In this document: positions 8,920 through 17,536 of the stretch, one piece after another
Layout: every line of letters starts with the position of its first letter
How positions within the stretch are numbered: position 1 is the stretch's first letter
Source: Pseudomonas viridiflava
Lineage (GTDB): Bacteria; Pseudomonadota; Gammaproteobacteria; Pseudomonadales; Pseudomonadaceae
Reading direction: 5' to 3'
DNA length: 64,000 nt
Assembly: GCF_003702045.1 (NCBI RefSeq)
Contig: NZ_RBTP01000012.1
Location: 62,001-126,000 of the forward strand
The notes under the pieces: model-generated
The model's database searches: none
Told to the model about the DNA's origin: nothing
The model's input: only the letters and a program-made list of their open reading frames with translations
Program-made: the position numbers and the translations under genes

Positions 8920-10536
8920 TCAAAACAGATGACTGAACACCCAATACAACGACCCCGACAGCAGAATCGCCGCGGGCAATGTCAGCACCCAGGCGGTGGC
9001 CAGATTACGCAACGTGCGCATCTGCAATCCCGAGCCATTGGCAACCATTGAGCCTGCGACGCCCGAAGACAACACATGGGTGGTGGACACCGGCAGGCCA
9101 TACATGTCGGCGGCGCCAATGGTGAACATCGCCACCACCTCGGCCGAAGCACCTTGGGCGTAAGTCATGTGTGTCTTGCCGATCCGCTCACCGACCGTGA
9201 CCACGATGCGTTTCCAGCCGACCATCGTGCCGAGCCCCAGCGCGATGGCGACCACGATCTTGACCCAGGTCGGAATGAAGCGCGTGGCGTCGTCGATCTG
9301 CTTCTTGAAGGCATCAAGCTTAGTCTGGGTGTCGGCATCGAAGTTGCCCACCTTATTCTTGTCCATCACCCGGATGGTTTCCGAGGTCAGGTACATATCG
9401 TTCCTCACGTTGGTGACCGCCTCGGCAGGCACCTTGGACAGCGAGCCGTAACTGCGCACTTCATTGCCGATCTTGCCCGCCATCACGGCCAGCGCCGGAA
9501 TGAGTTCAGGGGACGCCTGTTTGCTGACCAGATAATCCGAGAGCGTCTGGCGCGAGTCAGCGGGGGCGGGCAGGGGGGCGCTGCGGATCAGCGCCTGCTG
9601 CGTGACCTCGGCCACCGCCGCGAACTGTGTGGCCTGATCGGCAGGCATGGTGCGGTTGAGCGCGTAGGCCATTGGCAATGTGCCGACCAGAATCAACATG
9701 ATCAGCCCCATGCCTTTCTGCCCGTCGTTGGAGCCGTGAGCGAACGAAACGCCGGTGCAGGTCACGATCAGCATGCTGCGGATCCACCAGGGCGGCGGCG
9801 CATTGCCTTCCGGTGCCTTATACAGCGCGCGGTTTTTGATGAACATGCGCATTGCCAGCAGTAGCAGAGCGGCGCAGCCAAAGCCTACCAACGGCGAAAG
9901 CAGCAGCGAATAGCCGATCTTGGTCGCCTGCGACCAGTCCACGCCACTGGTGCCATCACGCCCGTGCATCAGCGCGTTGGCAATGCCCACGCCGATGATC
10001 GAACCAATCAGTGTGTGTGAAGAGGAGGCCGGCAAGCCCAGCCACCAGGTTCCGAGGTTCCAGATGATCGCCGCGATCAGTAGGGCAAAGATCATGGCGA
10101 AGCCGGCCGAGGAGCCGGTTTGCAGGATCAGCTCGACCGGCAGCAGGGCGATGATGCCGAACGCCACCGCGCCGCTGGAGAGCATGACGCCGAGGAAATT
10201 GAAGAACCCCGACCAGACCACCGCAAAGCCTGGCGGCAGTGAGTGGGTGTAGATGACGGTGGCGACAGCGTTGGCCGTGTCGTGGAAACCGTTGACGAAC
10301 TCGAAGCCCAGCGCAATCAACAGCGCCACGCCCAGCAGGATGAAGGGCGTCCAGGTGGTAACCACCGTGCCCATGTCATCCACATCCTGCTTGAGGCTGT
10401 AGCCGGTGAAAACCAGGCCTGCGATGAGGATGGCGAAGAAGATCGTCATGGTCAGACGACCGGGTTTACGTCCGAACTGGGTTGCCGACAGGCTCGCCCC
10501 GCCAGTGGCGTTGGGTGATAGTGCGTTGGTAGCCAT
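8920..10536 (-). CDS. pit: PiT-family inorganic phosphate transporter
   Basis: A ~538-residue membrane protein of the low-affinity phosphate permease family, which takes up metal-phosphate with proton symport. The two family signatures are visible: GFEFVNGFHDTANAVATVIYT in the first half, and GAADMYGLPVSTTHVLSSGVAGSM near the C-terminus; an internal GLPASSSHTLIGSIIGVG repeats the second. A long hydrophilic loop (about residues 290-430) lies between the membrane halves, as in other Pseudomonas Pit proteins. The frame is open to 10569, but MATNALSP at 10536 matches the usual N-terminus; neither start has a strong ribosome site. The gene is convergent with the efflux operon. No PhoB box was found upstream. 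Confidence 0.9.
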   Translation of the reverse strand: MATNALSPNATGGASLSATQFGRKPGRLTMTIFFAILIAGLVFTGYSLKQDVDDMGTVVTTWTPFILLGVALLIALGFEFVNGFHDTANAVATVIYTHSLPPGFAVVWSGFFNFLGVMLSSGAVAFGIIALLPVELILQTGSSAGFAMIFALLIAAIIWNLGTWWLGLPASSSHTLIGSIIGVGIANALMHGRDGTSGVDWSQATKIGYSLLLSPLVGFGCAALLLLAMRMFIKNRALYKAPEGNAPPPWWIRSMLIVTCTGVSFAHGSNDGQKGMGLIMLILVGTLPMAYALNRTMPADQATQFAAVAEVTQQALIRSAPLPAPADSRQTLSDYLVSKQASPELIPALAVMAGKIGNEVRSYGSLSKVPAEAVTNVRNDMYLTSETIRVMDKNKVGNFDADTQTKLDAFKKQIDDATRFIPTWVKIVVAIALGLGTMVGWKRIVVTVGERIGKTHMTYAQGASAEVVAMFTIGAADMYGLPVSTTHVLSSGVAGSMVANGSGLQMRTLRNLATAWVLTLPAAILLSGSLYWVFSHLF

Positions 10537-10670
10537 GTGTGCAATACCTGAGTGAAAGATAACTGACATGGTCTTTGCAAAATGTTACAGAGATACGACA
10601 CAGATCAATTCATCAGCCACTCGGGTGATATTCCTGATAACCGGCGGCTGAAGGCCTGATGAAAACGGCG

Positions 10671-11690
10671 TCAGTAATCGCCGCGCTTGCGAAAGGCCCA
10701 GCGCCCGGCCACCAACGTAAAAGTCGCCACCAGTGCCACCAGAATCCAGAAACCCTCAGGGTCGGAGGCCAGCGGCACACCCCCCACGTTCATGCCAAAA
10801 AAACCGGCGACGATGTTGATGGGCAAGGCCAGCACGGTGACCACCGTGAGGGTGAAGAGGGTGCGGCTGCTCTGCTCATTGAGGTTCGCCGCGATCTCTT
10901 CCTGCAGCAGCTTGATGCGTTCGCCCAGCGCCGTGAGGTCGTTGATGACCAGGGACGATTCTTCGATGGACTGACGCAACGCCTGCACGTCCTGTTCGCG
11001 CAACCATTGTGGCGGGCGGTGCAGCAGGCGCATCAGCGAGCCAGGTTCCAGCGCCAGAAGCCGTTGCAGGCGAACCAGCACCCGACGCATGGCACCCAGC
11101 TCCGAGCGATTATTACTCAGGCGCTGGGACAGCAACTGGTCTTCGATACGGTCGACATTGACGCTGGTTTTGCGCAGAAACTGGGTCAGCACTTCACCCT
11201 GATCGCTCAACAGATGGGCCAGCAGCTCCAGGGGCGAGTCGAACTGCTCGCCACGCTTGACCGCCGAACGCAGCTTGTCCACCGAGCGCAATGGCTGCAG
11301 CCGGGCGGTGATCAGCAGGCGTTGGCGGGCGCAGACCCAGAGTGTCGAAATATCGGTCGAGAGTCGGTTGAAATCGAATACCACGTCGTTGACCACCGCC
11401 AACAGCGTGGCATCGACATGTTCGATACGGGTCGAGCGCGAACCTTCGTGCAGGGCCTCGAAGAACTCTTCGGGCAGCTCCAGCTGTGTCTTCATCCAGC
11501 GTTCACAGGCGGCGTGGGACAGATTGAGGTGCAGCCAGATGAAGTCGTCGCCTTCGGAGGGGGTCTGCAAGTATTCCAGCGCAGCGGCCGAACCGATCTC
11601 CTGACCGCTTTCGCCGGGGCGGAAGCGGAAGCCGTAGAGCAGGCCAAAAAGATCGGAGTCCTGATGATGGTGAGCAATGCTGTGGTTCAT
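10671..11690 (-). CDS. zntB: CorA-family zinc/divalent metal transporter (ZntB-like)
   Basis: A 339-residue protein with a large cytoplasmic N-terminal domain and two C-terminal membrane helices. The signature GMN occurs at the end of TM1 (FFGMNVGGVPL), which is diagnostic of the CorA superfamily. The N-terminal domain (IWLHLNLSHAACERWM, RLLITARLQPLRSVDKL) fits ZntB more than magnesium CorA. The His-rich start (MNHSIAHHHQDSD) could touch metal but may be incidental. ZntB moves zinc across the inner membrane. The gene stands alone, in the same direction as the phosphate transporter. Confidence 0.85.
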   Translation of the reverse strand: MNHSIAHHHQDSDLFGLLYGFRFRPGESGQEIGSAAALEYLQTPSEGDDFIWLHLNLSHAACERWMKTQLELPEEFFEALHEGSRSTRIEHVDATLLAVVNDVVFDFNRLSTDISTLWVCARQRLLITARLQPLRSVDKLRSAVKRGEQFDSPLELLAHLLSDQGEVLTQFLRKTSVNVDRIEDQLLSQRLSNNRSELGAMRRVLVRLQRLLALEPGSLMRLLHRPPQWLREQDVQALRQSIEESSLVINDLTALGERIKLLQEEIAANLNEQSSRTLFTLTVVTVLALPINIVAGFFGMNVGGVPLASDPEGFWILVALVATFTLVAGRWAFRKRGDY

Positions 11691-11787
11691 GGCTATCCAC
11701 GTGCGGCCCGGCCCGGAGGGGGAGGCGAAGGCCGCATCATGACAAGCCGTTATTTCAGATTTGTGACCGATTGTGTCGGCATGTGTC

Positions 11788-12609
11788 TCAAATCATCGCC
11801 AATGGCATTTTGCGCATCGGTGTTGGCCACGCCCGGTCGATATCGGCCAGATCCTGCTCGGTGAGCCGAATCTGTTCGGCTGCAACATTCAAGCGAATGT
11901 GCTCAGGATCGGTTGCCTTGGGGATCGCAATCATATTGTCCTGACGCAGCACCCATGCCAGCGAGATTTGCGCGGGCGTGGCGCTGTGACGGTTGGCGAT
12001 TTCGTGCAGGGCAGGGTGATACAGTAGATCGCCCGCCTGACCGATCGGGCAGTACGCCATCAACGGCAGATGACGATTGGCGCTCCACAGCATCAGATCG
12101 AACTCGATGCCACGCTGCTCAGGGTTATACAGCACCTGATTGGTGGCACACCGCGGGTTGTCCAGCTCGATCATGTCCGGAACGTCAAAGTTGGACACGC
12201 CCCATGCGCCGATCTTGCCTTCTTCCTGGAGCCGCTCGAAGGCTTCGACGGTCTCGGTCAGCGGATACTGGCCCGGCCAGTGCAGCAGGTAAAGATCGAT
12301 GTAGTCGGTGTTCATCCGCCGCAAGCTGGCCTCGCAGGCCTTGGGAATGCCGGTGCGGCTCGCGTTGTGCGGGTAAACCTTGCTGACGATGAACACCTTG
12401 TCGCGCTGCCCGGCAATGGCTTGCCCGACGATTTCTTCGGCACCGCCGTCTGCATACATCTCTGCCGTGTCGATCAGGGTCAGGCCCTGTTCGATCCCAC
12501 GACACAGACCGGCGATTTCTGCCGAACGCAGATGCCCCTTCTCACCCATGTGCCAGGTGCCTTGACCCAGCACTGGTACGGTGTTGCCTGCCAATTCCAG
12601 TGTGCGCAT
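11788..12609 (-). CDS. Aldo/keto reductase
   Basis: A 273-residue single-domain NADPH-dependent oxidoreductase. Catalytic residues are visible: Asp and Tyr in DTAEMYADG, Lys in SKVYP, and His in LLHWPG. The C-terminal AIPKATDPEHIRLN matches the NADP-binding IPK..x..R pattern. It would reduce small aldehydes or ketones; the true substrate is unknown. The frame is open to 12669, but ATG at 12609 (MRTLELAGN) is chosen because AGGGGG precedes it and the family starts there. It is a single gene, with the chemoreceptor gene upstream on the same strand. Confidence 0.88.
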   Translation of the reverse strand: MRTLELAGNTVPVLGQGTWHMGEKGHLRSAEIAGLCRGIEQGLTLIDTAEMYADGGAEEIVGQAIAGQRDKVFIVSKVYPHNASRTGIPKACEASLRRMNTDYIDLYLLHWPGQYPLTETVEAFERLQEEGKIGAWGVSNFDVPDMIELDNPRCATNQVLYNPEQRGIEFDLMLWSANRHLPLMAYCPIGQAGDLLYHPALHEIANRHSATPAQISLAWVLRQDNMIAIPKATDPEHIRLNVAAEQIRLTEQDLADIDRAWPTPMRKMPLAMI

Positions 12610-12690
12610 GTGACCCCCTGCGGTTAAGTGAACAGGTCTCAGGCAACGAGGTCTGCAGGAGGTTCCCATGCAGACCTTTCAAGCGCTGAA

Positions 12691-14322
12691 TTAGACGCGG
12701 AATTGCTTCAGCAGGCCGTTCAACTGTTCGCTCAACATGCGCAAGTGCTGGCTGGCCGTGGTGGACTGCTCGGCCGCCAACGCCGTGCTCTGGGACAGTT
12801 GCGCGGCTTGAGTGACGTTATGGTTGATATCGTCGACCACATGCGATTGCTGCAGGGTTGCGCTGGCAATGGAGGCGTTGAGGCCGTTCAGGTTGCGCAG
12901 GGCCTGGCTGATTGACGTCAGGCTCTGCCCGGCCTGATTGGCCTGTTCGATGGTCAGTTGCGACGAGCGACTGCTGTCACCGATAACCTTGACGGCTGCA
13001 TCGGAGTGGCGCTGCAGGCGCTCGATCATGGCCTGGATTTCGGCCGTGGACTTCTGGGTCCGCTGGGCCAACAAGCGCACTTCGTCAGCCACCACCGCAA
13101 AGCCTCGGCCCTGTTCGCCGGCACGTGCCGCTTCGATGGCGGCGTTGAGCGCCAGCAGGTTGGTCTGTTCGGCAATCGAGCTGATCACCTCCAGCACGCT
13201 GCCGATCTGAGTGCTTTCGCTGGACAGGGTCTGCATCACTTCCACCGCCTGACCGATCGTGCCAGAGAGGTGTTCGATCTGGCGCAGGCTGTTGTCGATA
13301 TTGACCTGACCCTGCTGCGCCTGGGACTCGGCATTACGCATTTCGCTGGCGGCGTGTTCGGCATTCTTGGCCACGTCCTGCACGCCATAGGTCACCTCGT
13401 TGACAGCGGTGGCGACCAGGTCCATTTGTTGCGACTGCTGTTGGCTGCGGTTTTGGGCCTGCTCGGCATTGCTGCCCAGGTCGTTGGAGGCCTGACCCAA
13501 GGCTAACGCTGAGTGCTGCAGTTGGCCGACGACGTTGCGCAGCTTGGCGATGAAGGCATTGAAGTGAGTGCCCAGTTCGGTGATCTCGTCACTGCCGTGG
13601 GTCTCCAGGGTGCGGGTCAGGTCGCTCTCGCCGCTGGCGATATTGCTCATCGCGCTAACGGCTGCTCGAAGAGGGCGAACGATGCTGCGCACGATCAGGG
13701 TCAGCATCAGGATCATCACCAGCACGATGCCAGCAATGGAAACGCCGGCGTTCCAGATCTGTGACTTGAACTCTGCGGCCACATCGTCCACGTACACGCC
13801 GGAACCCAGAATCCAGCCCCAAGGCTGGAACAGCTGAACATAAGACGTCTTTCTCACCGGGTCCGTTGCACCGGGCTTGGGCCAACGATAGTTGACCAGA
13901 CCCGCTCCCTTGTTTTTAACTACCGTTACCATTTCATTGAACACTGCAAACCCGTCCGGATCCTTGATCCCCGACAGGTTCTGGCCTTCGAGCTTGGGGT
14001 TGGTGGGGTGCATGATCATCACGGGCTGCAGGTCGTTGATCCAGAAATAGTCATTCTGGCTGTAGCGCAAGCCTTTGATCTCTTTCAACGCCTGTTGCTG
14101 CGCGGCTTCGCGTGGCATTGTGCCCGCCGCTTCGAGGCCTTGATAAAAGGTCAGAATGCCGCTGGCGGTCTGGACCACGTGCATGGTCTTCTCAGCTTTG
14201 GCTTGATAGAGGTCGTCGTGAATCTGCTTGAGCAGCGTAGCTGCCAGGACAAAGAGCATCAGCACAGAAACGATAAGAATCAGCCACAACCGGCGGCTGA
14301 TGGACAAACTGCGCATATTCAT
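12691..14322 (-). CDS. Methyl-accepting chemotaxis protein with single Cache domain
   Basis: A 543-residue transmembrane chemoreceptor. Domains in order: TM1 (about residues 10-30), periplasmic sCache_2-type ligand domain (about 35-190; contains the QNDYFWIND and [20 protein letters not shown] signatures), TM2 (about 193-213), HAMP linker, and a cytoplasmic signalling region with the highly conserved hairpin tip [32 protein letters not shown]. It signals through CheW/CheA to the flagellar motor. Ligands of related sCache_2 receptors are often small organic acids, but this one cannot be predicted. Start at 14322 has TAGGG 5 bases upstream. Confidence 0.92.
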   Translation of the reverse strand: MNMRSLSISRRLWLILIVSVLMLFVLAATLLKQIHDDLYQAKAEKTMHVVQTASGILTFYQGLEAAGTMPREAAQQQALKEIKGLRYSQNDYFWINDLQPVMIMHPTNPKLEGQNLSGIKDPDGFAVFNEMVTVVKNKGAGLVNYRWPKPGATDPVRKTSYVQLFQPWGWILGSGVYVDDVAAEFKSQIWNAGVSIAGIVLVMILMLTLIVRSIVRPLRAAVSAMSNIASGESDLTRTLETHGSDEITELGTHFNAFIAKLRNVVGQLQHSALALGQASNDLGSNAEQAQNRSQQQSQQMDLVATAVNEVTYGVQDVAKNAEHAASEMRNAESQAQQGQVNIDNSLRQIEHLSGTIGQAVEVMQTLSSESTQIGSVLEVISSIAEQTNLLALNAAIEAARAGEQGRGFAVVADEVRLLAQRTQKSTAEIQAMIERLQRHSDAAVKVIGDSSRSSQLTIEQANQAGQSLTSISQALRNLNGLNASIASATLQQSHVVDDINHNVTQAAQLSQSTALAAEQSTTASQHLRMLSEQLNGLLKQFRV

Positions 14323-14483
14323 GATCCCTACCCCATACGTTATTTTTCTTTTTCTTCTTTGAAACTGGCAGGCCAGACCGGTAAACCGCCGGATCTAAGG
14401 GCCTCCTCAGCTTCTCGGCGCATCATGACCAAACATGAGATCAGCATCACATTTATTTGCGCGCCTGCGGAACTATTTTGAAA

Positions 14484-14501
14484 AGTAGCGAAAGGCTTAC
14501 A
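14484..14501 (+). promoter_or_regulatory. GacA-type upstream element of rsmX copy 1 (partial)
   Basis: The element GCGAAAGGCTTACA ends at 14501. Its CTTACA half matches the right arm of the GacA upstream activating sequence, while the left arm is poorly kept. The second RNA copy carries GCGAAACGCTTACA, and in both copies the CTTACA ends 44 bases before the TAGGATCC that begins the RNA. The equal spacing is the main support. Confidence 0.55.
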
Positions 14502-14542
14502 TCGTTAGGCGTCTTTCGCCCTATCGGCAGGCCTGAAGTGAA

Positions 14543-14674
14543 TGTAGGATCCAATTCAACAACTGCAGCGAAGGAACGATGCAGCGATCACGGAGGATCG
14601 GCCATAGCCAGGAGGCTACTGACAGGATGTCGGGATGGTCATGTGCAGGAACGACCCGCTTCGGCGGGTTTTTT
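14543..14674 (+). ncRNA. rsmX: RsmX-type small RNA, copy 1
   Basis: This ~130-nt transcript unit has eight GGA triplets (for example TAGGATCC, AAGGAACG, CGGAGGATC, CAGGAGG, CAGGATGTCGGGATGG), many of them likely in hairpin loops. That is the signature of the Rsm RNAs that bind and titrate the translational repressor RsmA/CsrA under GacS/GacA control. It ends in a canonical terminator: CCCGC-TTCG-GCGGG followed by TTTTTT (14655-14674). A second copy lies at 16362-16493 with about 90% identity. The RNA start is approximate; TAGGATCC is near the 5' end by analogy. P. syringae is known to carry several rsmX genes. Confidence 0.85.
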
Positions 14675-14704
14675 GCGTCTTGGGAAAGGTGTTTTCGCAG
14701 GCGG

Positions 14705-15310
14705 TCAGTCCGGCTCGCAGCCCTTGAGTACCAGACGCAGGATGGTCTGGGTGGCGGCTTCGTAATCGCTGTCTTCCAGCGTGGCCTTACCGGTGACGGT
14801 CGCAATCTGCCAGTCGAAATCAGCATAGGTCTGGGTCGCTGCCCAGATCGTGAACATCAGGTGATGCGGATCGAGCGGGGCGATCTGTCCGCTGTCGATC
14901 CACGCCTGGATGCATTCGATGTTATGCCGGGCCTGACCATTGAGCTGCTCGATCTGCTGCTGCGTCAGGTGCGGCGCGCCATGCATGATCTCGCTGGCAA
15001 ATACCTTCGATGCAAACGGCAGGTCACGCGAAATCTGAACCTTGGCGCGAATGTAGCGGCTGAGCACCTCGGCGGGCGCTCCTTCAGGATTGAAAGGCGT
15101 GGAGGCACGCAAAATCGGTTCGATGATGCTTTCCAGCACCTCGCGGTAAAGATTTTCCTTGGACTTGAAGTAGTAGTAAACGTTGGGCTTGGGGACACCG
15201 GCCTTGGCGGCGATATCGCTGGTCTTGCTGGCAGCGAAGCCCTTATCGGCAAACTCCTCGCTGGCGGCGCGCAGGATGCGTTCTTTATTGCGCTCGCGAA
15301 TACTGCTCAT
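14705..15310 (-). CDS. TetR-family transcriptional regulator (RutR-like)
   Basis: A 201-residue repressor-type protein. The N-terminal helix-turn-helix is clear: ERILRAASEEFADKGF then TSDIAAKAGVPKPNVYYYFKSKENLY, closely resembling RutR-group regulators. The C-terminal domain (about residues 75-201) would bind a ligand. The reading frame is open back to 15529, but the start at 15310 (MSSIRERNK) is right: the upstream codons run through a REP element and have no protein-like character. It sits between the two rsmX RNAs, so the RNA at 14543 ends 31 bases beyond its stop on the other strand. Target genes are not evident. Confidence 0.88.
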   Translation of the reverse strand: MSSIRERNKERILRAASEEFADKGFAASKTSDIAAKAGVPKPNVYYYFKSKENLYREVLESIIEPILRASTPFNPEGAPAEVLSRYIRAKVQISRDLPFASKVFASEIMHGAPHLTQQQIEQLNGQARHNIECIQAWIDSGQIAPLDPHHLMFTIWAATQTYADFDWQIATVTGKATLEDSDYEAATQTILRLVLKGCEPD

Positions 15311-15440
15311 GACCCGGATATTCCCTTGCCTGCATGGCGGTCGCGCATGGTAGCACCGGGGTTGTGAGGGGCTCAATGTTGGCAGTTTCGGGGGCAGCGT
15401 CAGATGCATGTATAAATGGAAAGAGGCAAAAGCGGGCATC

Positions 15441-15529
15441 GTGGGAGCGGACTTGTCCGCGAATGCAGCGTTTGAGCCACTGCGTCTTCTTCGGATGTAC
15501 CGGCCTTTCGCGGACAACTCCGCTTCCAC
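15441..15529. repeat. REP pair (BIME-like), copy A
   Basis: It begins GTGGGAGCGGACTTGTCCGC and ends in the inverse, TTCGCGGACAACTCCGCTTCCAC, with about 45 bases between. Three other pairs with the same ends occur at 21092-21181, 25876-25963 and 34283-34371. This is a Pseudomonas repetitive extragenic palindrome type. Confidence 0.85.
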
Positions 15530-15656
15530 AAAAACCTTTTATTCAGGTGAGTACGCGTTGCTTGATAAGAAGCGGCTTGCTGGCAATAGCTTCAGTTCAG
15601 TTGCTGATAAAGCGCTTGGAGAAACGCATTGTCGACGAGCCGCCTCCCATGTCGGT

Positions 15657-15740
15657 GTTGCTGAGCGACAGCGCTACGTTGAGCACGCAGTGGGGCCGTT
15701 TACGAATCACGTTCTTCAGTAGTTTGCAGGTTGTTTGATA
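15657..15740 (+). repeat. REP-associated repeat unit, copy A
   Basis: It contains TTGCTGAGCGACAGCGCTACG and ends CAGTAGTTTGCAGGTTGTTTGA. The same core and end, with substitutions, occur at 18863-18949; the core alone recurs at 21185-21255 and, inverted, near 34088-34140. It is always next to a REP pair or half-pair. Confidence 0.55.
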
Positions 15741-15806
15741 GGAGCTACTTATTTGTACAGTGCGTTAGAGTGAGGCGATGCTTGCTTTGGACAGGAGAAC
15801 AAACGC

Positions 15807-16271
15807 TTGAAGATTCGTCACGCACTACGCTGCGATGCACAGGCCGCGTTTGATATTCGGCATCAGGCAATACGGCACCAATGCAACGCTGTTTACTCGG
15901 CGGCCCAGATAACCGACTGGACAGATGTACCGCTTACGGACAAATACAGAACGTGGGTCGAGAATGACTATCACGTAGCTATTATTGATGGAGTCCCGGT
16001 CGCGACGGGTCTGATAAATTTTCAAACCGGTGAGCTGGAGGCGCTTTTCGTACTGCCAGCGTTCATGGGGCAGGGCGTTGGTAAAAAGATGCTCGTTTAT
16101 CTCGAGGAACTGGCGCGTGAAGCGGGGCTGACAGAGGTTCGTCTTGAGGCCACTCTGAATGCAGAAGGTTTTTATCAACGATGTGGCTTCACCGGAAGTG
16201 CTCAGGCTGTCTATGAGTCGCCCTCAGGGCTCAAGCTGGCCTGTGTTCCTATGCATAAGCAATTGGTTTGA
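15807..16271 (+). CDS. GNAT-family N-acetyltransferase
   Basis: A 154-residue acetyl-CoA-dependent acetyltransferase. The acetyl-CoA binding motif A is ALFVLPAFMGQGVGKKML, matching the Q/RxxGxG/A pattern, and motif B follows as LEATLNAEGFYQRCGF. The start is TTG at 15807, chosen because AGGAG is 8-9 bases upstream and no better start exists in frame. The substrate (small molecule or protein N-terminus) is unknown. The second rsmX RNA begins about 90 bases downstream in the same direction. Confidence 0.85.
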   Translation: MKIRHALRCDAQAAFDIRHQAIRHQCNAVYSAAQITDWTDVPLTDKYRTWVENDYHVAIIDGVPVATGLINFQTGELEALFVLPAFMGQGVGKKMLVYLEELAREAGLTEVRLEATLNAEGFYQRCGFTGSAQAVYESPSGLKLACVPMHKQLV

Positions 16272-16301
16272 ACTGTGATTAATCGTCAGGTAAACCTGCG
16301 C

Positions 16302-16319
16302 TATGGCGAAACGCTTACA
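16302..16319 (+). promoter_or_regulatory. GacA-type upstream element of rsmX copy 2 (partial)
   Basis: GCGAAACGCTTACA ends at 16319, 44 bases before TAGGATCC, exactly as in copy 1. Only the CTTACA arm fits the GacA box well. Confidence 0.55.
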
Positions 16320-16361
16320 CGTGCAGACGTTATTGGCTCTTTGCATTGACCCCGAGCATCG

Positions 16362-16493
16362 GTAGGATCCAATTCAACAGCTGCAGCGAAGGATTGATGC
16401 AGCGATCAGGGAGGATCGACCATTGCCAGGAGGCTACTGACAGGATGTCGGGATGGTCATGTTTGCAAAACGACCCGCTTCGGCGGGTTTTTT
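16362..16493 (+). ncRNA. rsmX: RsmX-type small RNA, copy 2
   Basis: A near duplicate of the RNA at 14543-14674. It keeps seven GGA triplets (TAGGATCC, AAGGATT, GGGAGGATC, CAGGAGG, CAGGATGTCGGGATGG) and the same terminator, CCCGC-TTCG-GCGGG plus TTTTTT (ending 16493). The differences fall mainly outside the GGA sites: the last GGA of copy 1 (GCAGGAACG) is replaced by GCAAAACG. It should act with copy 1 to sequester RsmA/CsrA proteins. Transcription start is approximate. Confidence 0.85.
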
Positions 16494-16603
16494 GCGTTTT
16501 GGAATATCTGTTTATCAAATCCGCCTGGCGGCATTGTCCTTTGGCCTGTCTGTAGTGAGTGGCAGCAACCGGGCCGGTGAGCGCCCGTCGCTGCCGCTGA
16601 CCC

Positions 16604-17536
16604 TCAGGTGTCTTCGTGAACCCGCAGCACCACTTTGCCATGTACATGGCCATCGGCAAGATAATCCAGCGCGGCCTTGGCTTGTTCCAGCGGGAAGGTT
16701 TCTGCGATCACGACCGAAACTTCGCCTGCGTCGACGTACCCGGCCATCTCCGTCAGTTCATGGCCGCGAGGGTCGGCGATGAAACGGGTTCCGGTCTTGC
16801 CCTCTGCCTGTGGATGATGGGCGTCGGGCATCTCCAGGGTGGAAACCAGTCGTCCGCCTTCGCCCAGCACTTGCCAGGAACGCGACTGGGTTTCGCCGCC
16901 GATCAGATCGATCACCAGATCGAAATTCTTGCAAATGTCTTCGAAGCGCTCGGCTTTGTAGTCGATCGCGCGATCGACGCCCAGTGATTTCAGGAAGGGC
17001 AGGCTTTCCGCCGACGCCGTCGCGTAGACCTCCGCACCTTTGACCTTGGCGAATTGAACCGCCAAATGCCCGACACCGCCGCTCCCGCCGTGTATCAGCA
17101 CTTTGTGCCCTTGTTCAAGGTGGCCGTGTTCGACCAGTGCCTGCCATGCCGTATGCCCGGCCAGCGGCAAGCCGGCTGCGGTTTGCCAGACCAGCGAGTC
17201 TGGAATGCGGGCCAGGTGTTCGGCTGGCACCCGGGCGTATTCGGCGTAACCACCGTCTGCTCCGATCATGCCGAATACGCGGTCACCCTCGTTGAGCTGC
17301 AAGACGCCTTCCCCGAGTTGCACCACCACGCCTGCCACTTCACGACCCAGTGTCAACGGCAGACGGTCTTGTTTGACTTCCGGATACTGACCCTCGCGTA
17401 TCTTGTAATCGACCGGGTTGGTGCCTGCCATCATGACTTTCACCAGCACCTCACCCTGCAGTGCCTGAGGTCTGTCCACGTCCTGCAGTGACATCACTTC
17501 AGGTCCGCCAAACGCTGCGATTCGTATTGCTTTCAT
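16604..17536 (-). CDS. NADP-dependent quinone/zeta-crystallin-type oxidoreductase
   Basis: A 310-residue medium-chain reductase without the zinc-binding cysteines. The GroES-like N-terminus reads AAFGGPEVMSLQDVDRP, followed by AGTNPVDYKIREG, and the Rossmann nucleotide motif is IHGGSGGVGHLAVQFAK. It would reduce quinones or enones with NADPH. Its start overlaps the last bases of the upstream alcohol dehydrogenase gene (ATGA, 17533-17536), and GGAGGTG lies upstream of the ATG, so the two are one operon. The physiological substrate is unknown. Confidence 0.88.
   Translation of the reverse strand: MKAIRIAAFGGPEVMSLQDVDRPQALQGEVLVKVMMAGTNPVDYKIREGQYPEVKQDRLPLTLGREVAGVVVQLGEGVLQLNEGDRVFGMIGADGGYAEYARVPAEHLARIPDSLVWQTAAGLPLAGHTAWQALVEHGHLEQGHKVLIHGGSGGVGHLAVQFAKVKGAEVYATASAESLPFLKSLGVDRAIDYKAERFEDICKNFDLVIDLIGGETQSRSWQVLGEGGRLVSTLEMPDAHHPQAEGKTGTRFIADPRGHELTEMAGYVDAGEVSVVIAETFPLEQAKAALDYLADGHVHGKVVLRVHEDT

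Larger units (their letters stand above)
15311..15806. other. Intergenic region made of REP and REP-associated repeats
   Basis: About 500 bases between the divergently placed TetR and GNAT genes, holding one REP pair (15441-15529) and one copy of a second repeat unit (15657-15740). The remaining sequence must contain the promoters of both genes; I could not place them with confidence. No gene is visible. Confidence 0.6.

Noticed and set aside
15311..15529. N-terminal extension of the TetR regulator
   Set aside because: The extra codons read through a REP element, and the start at 15310 fits the family.
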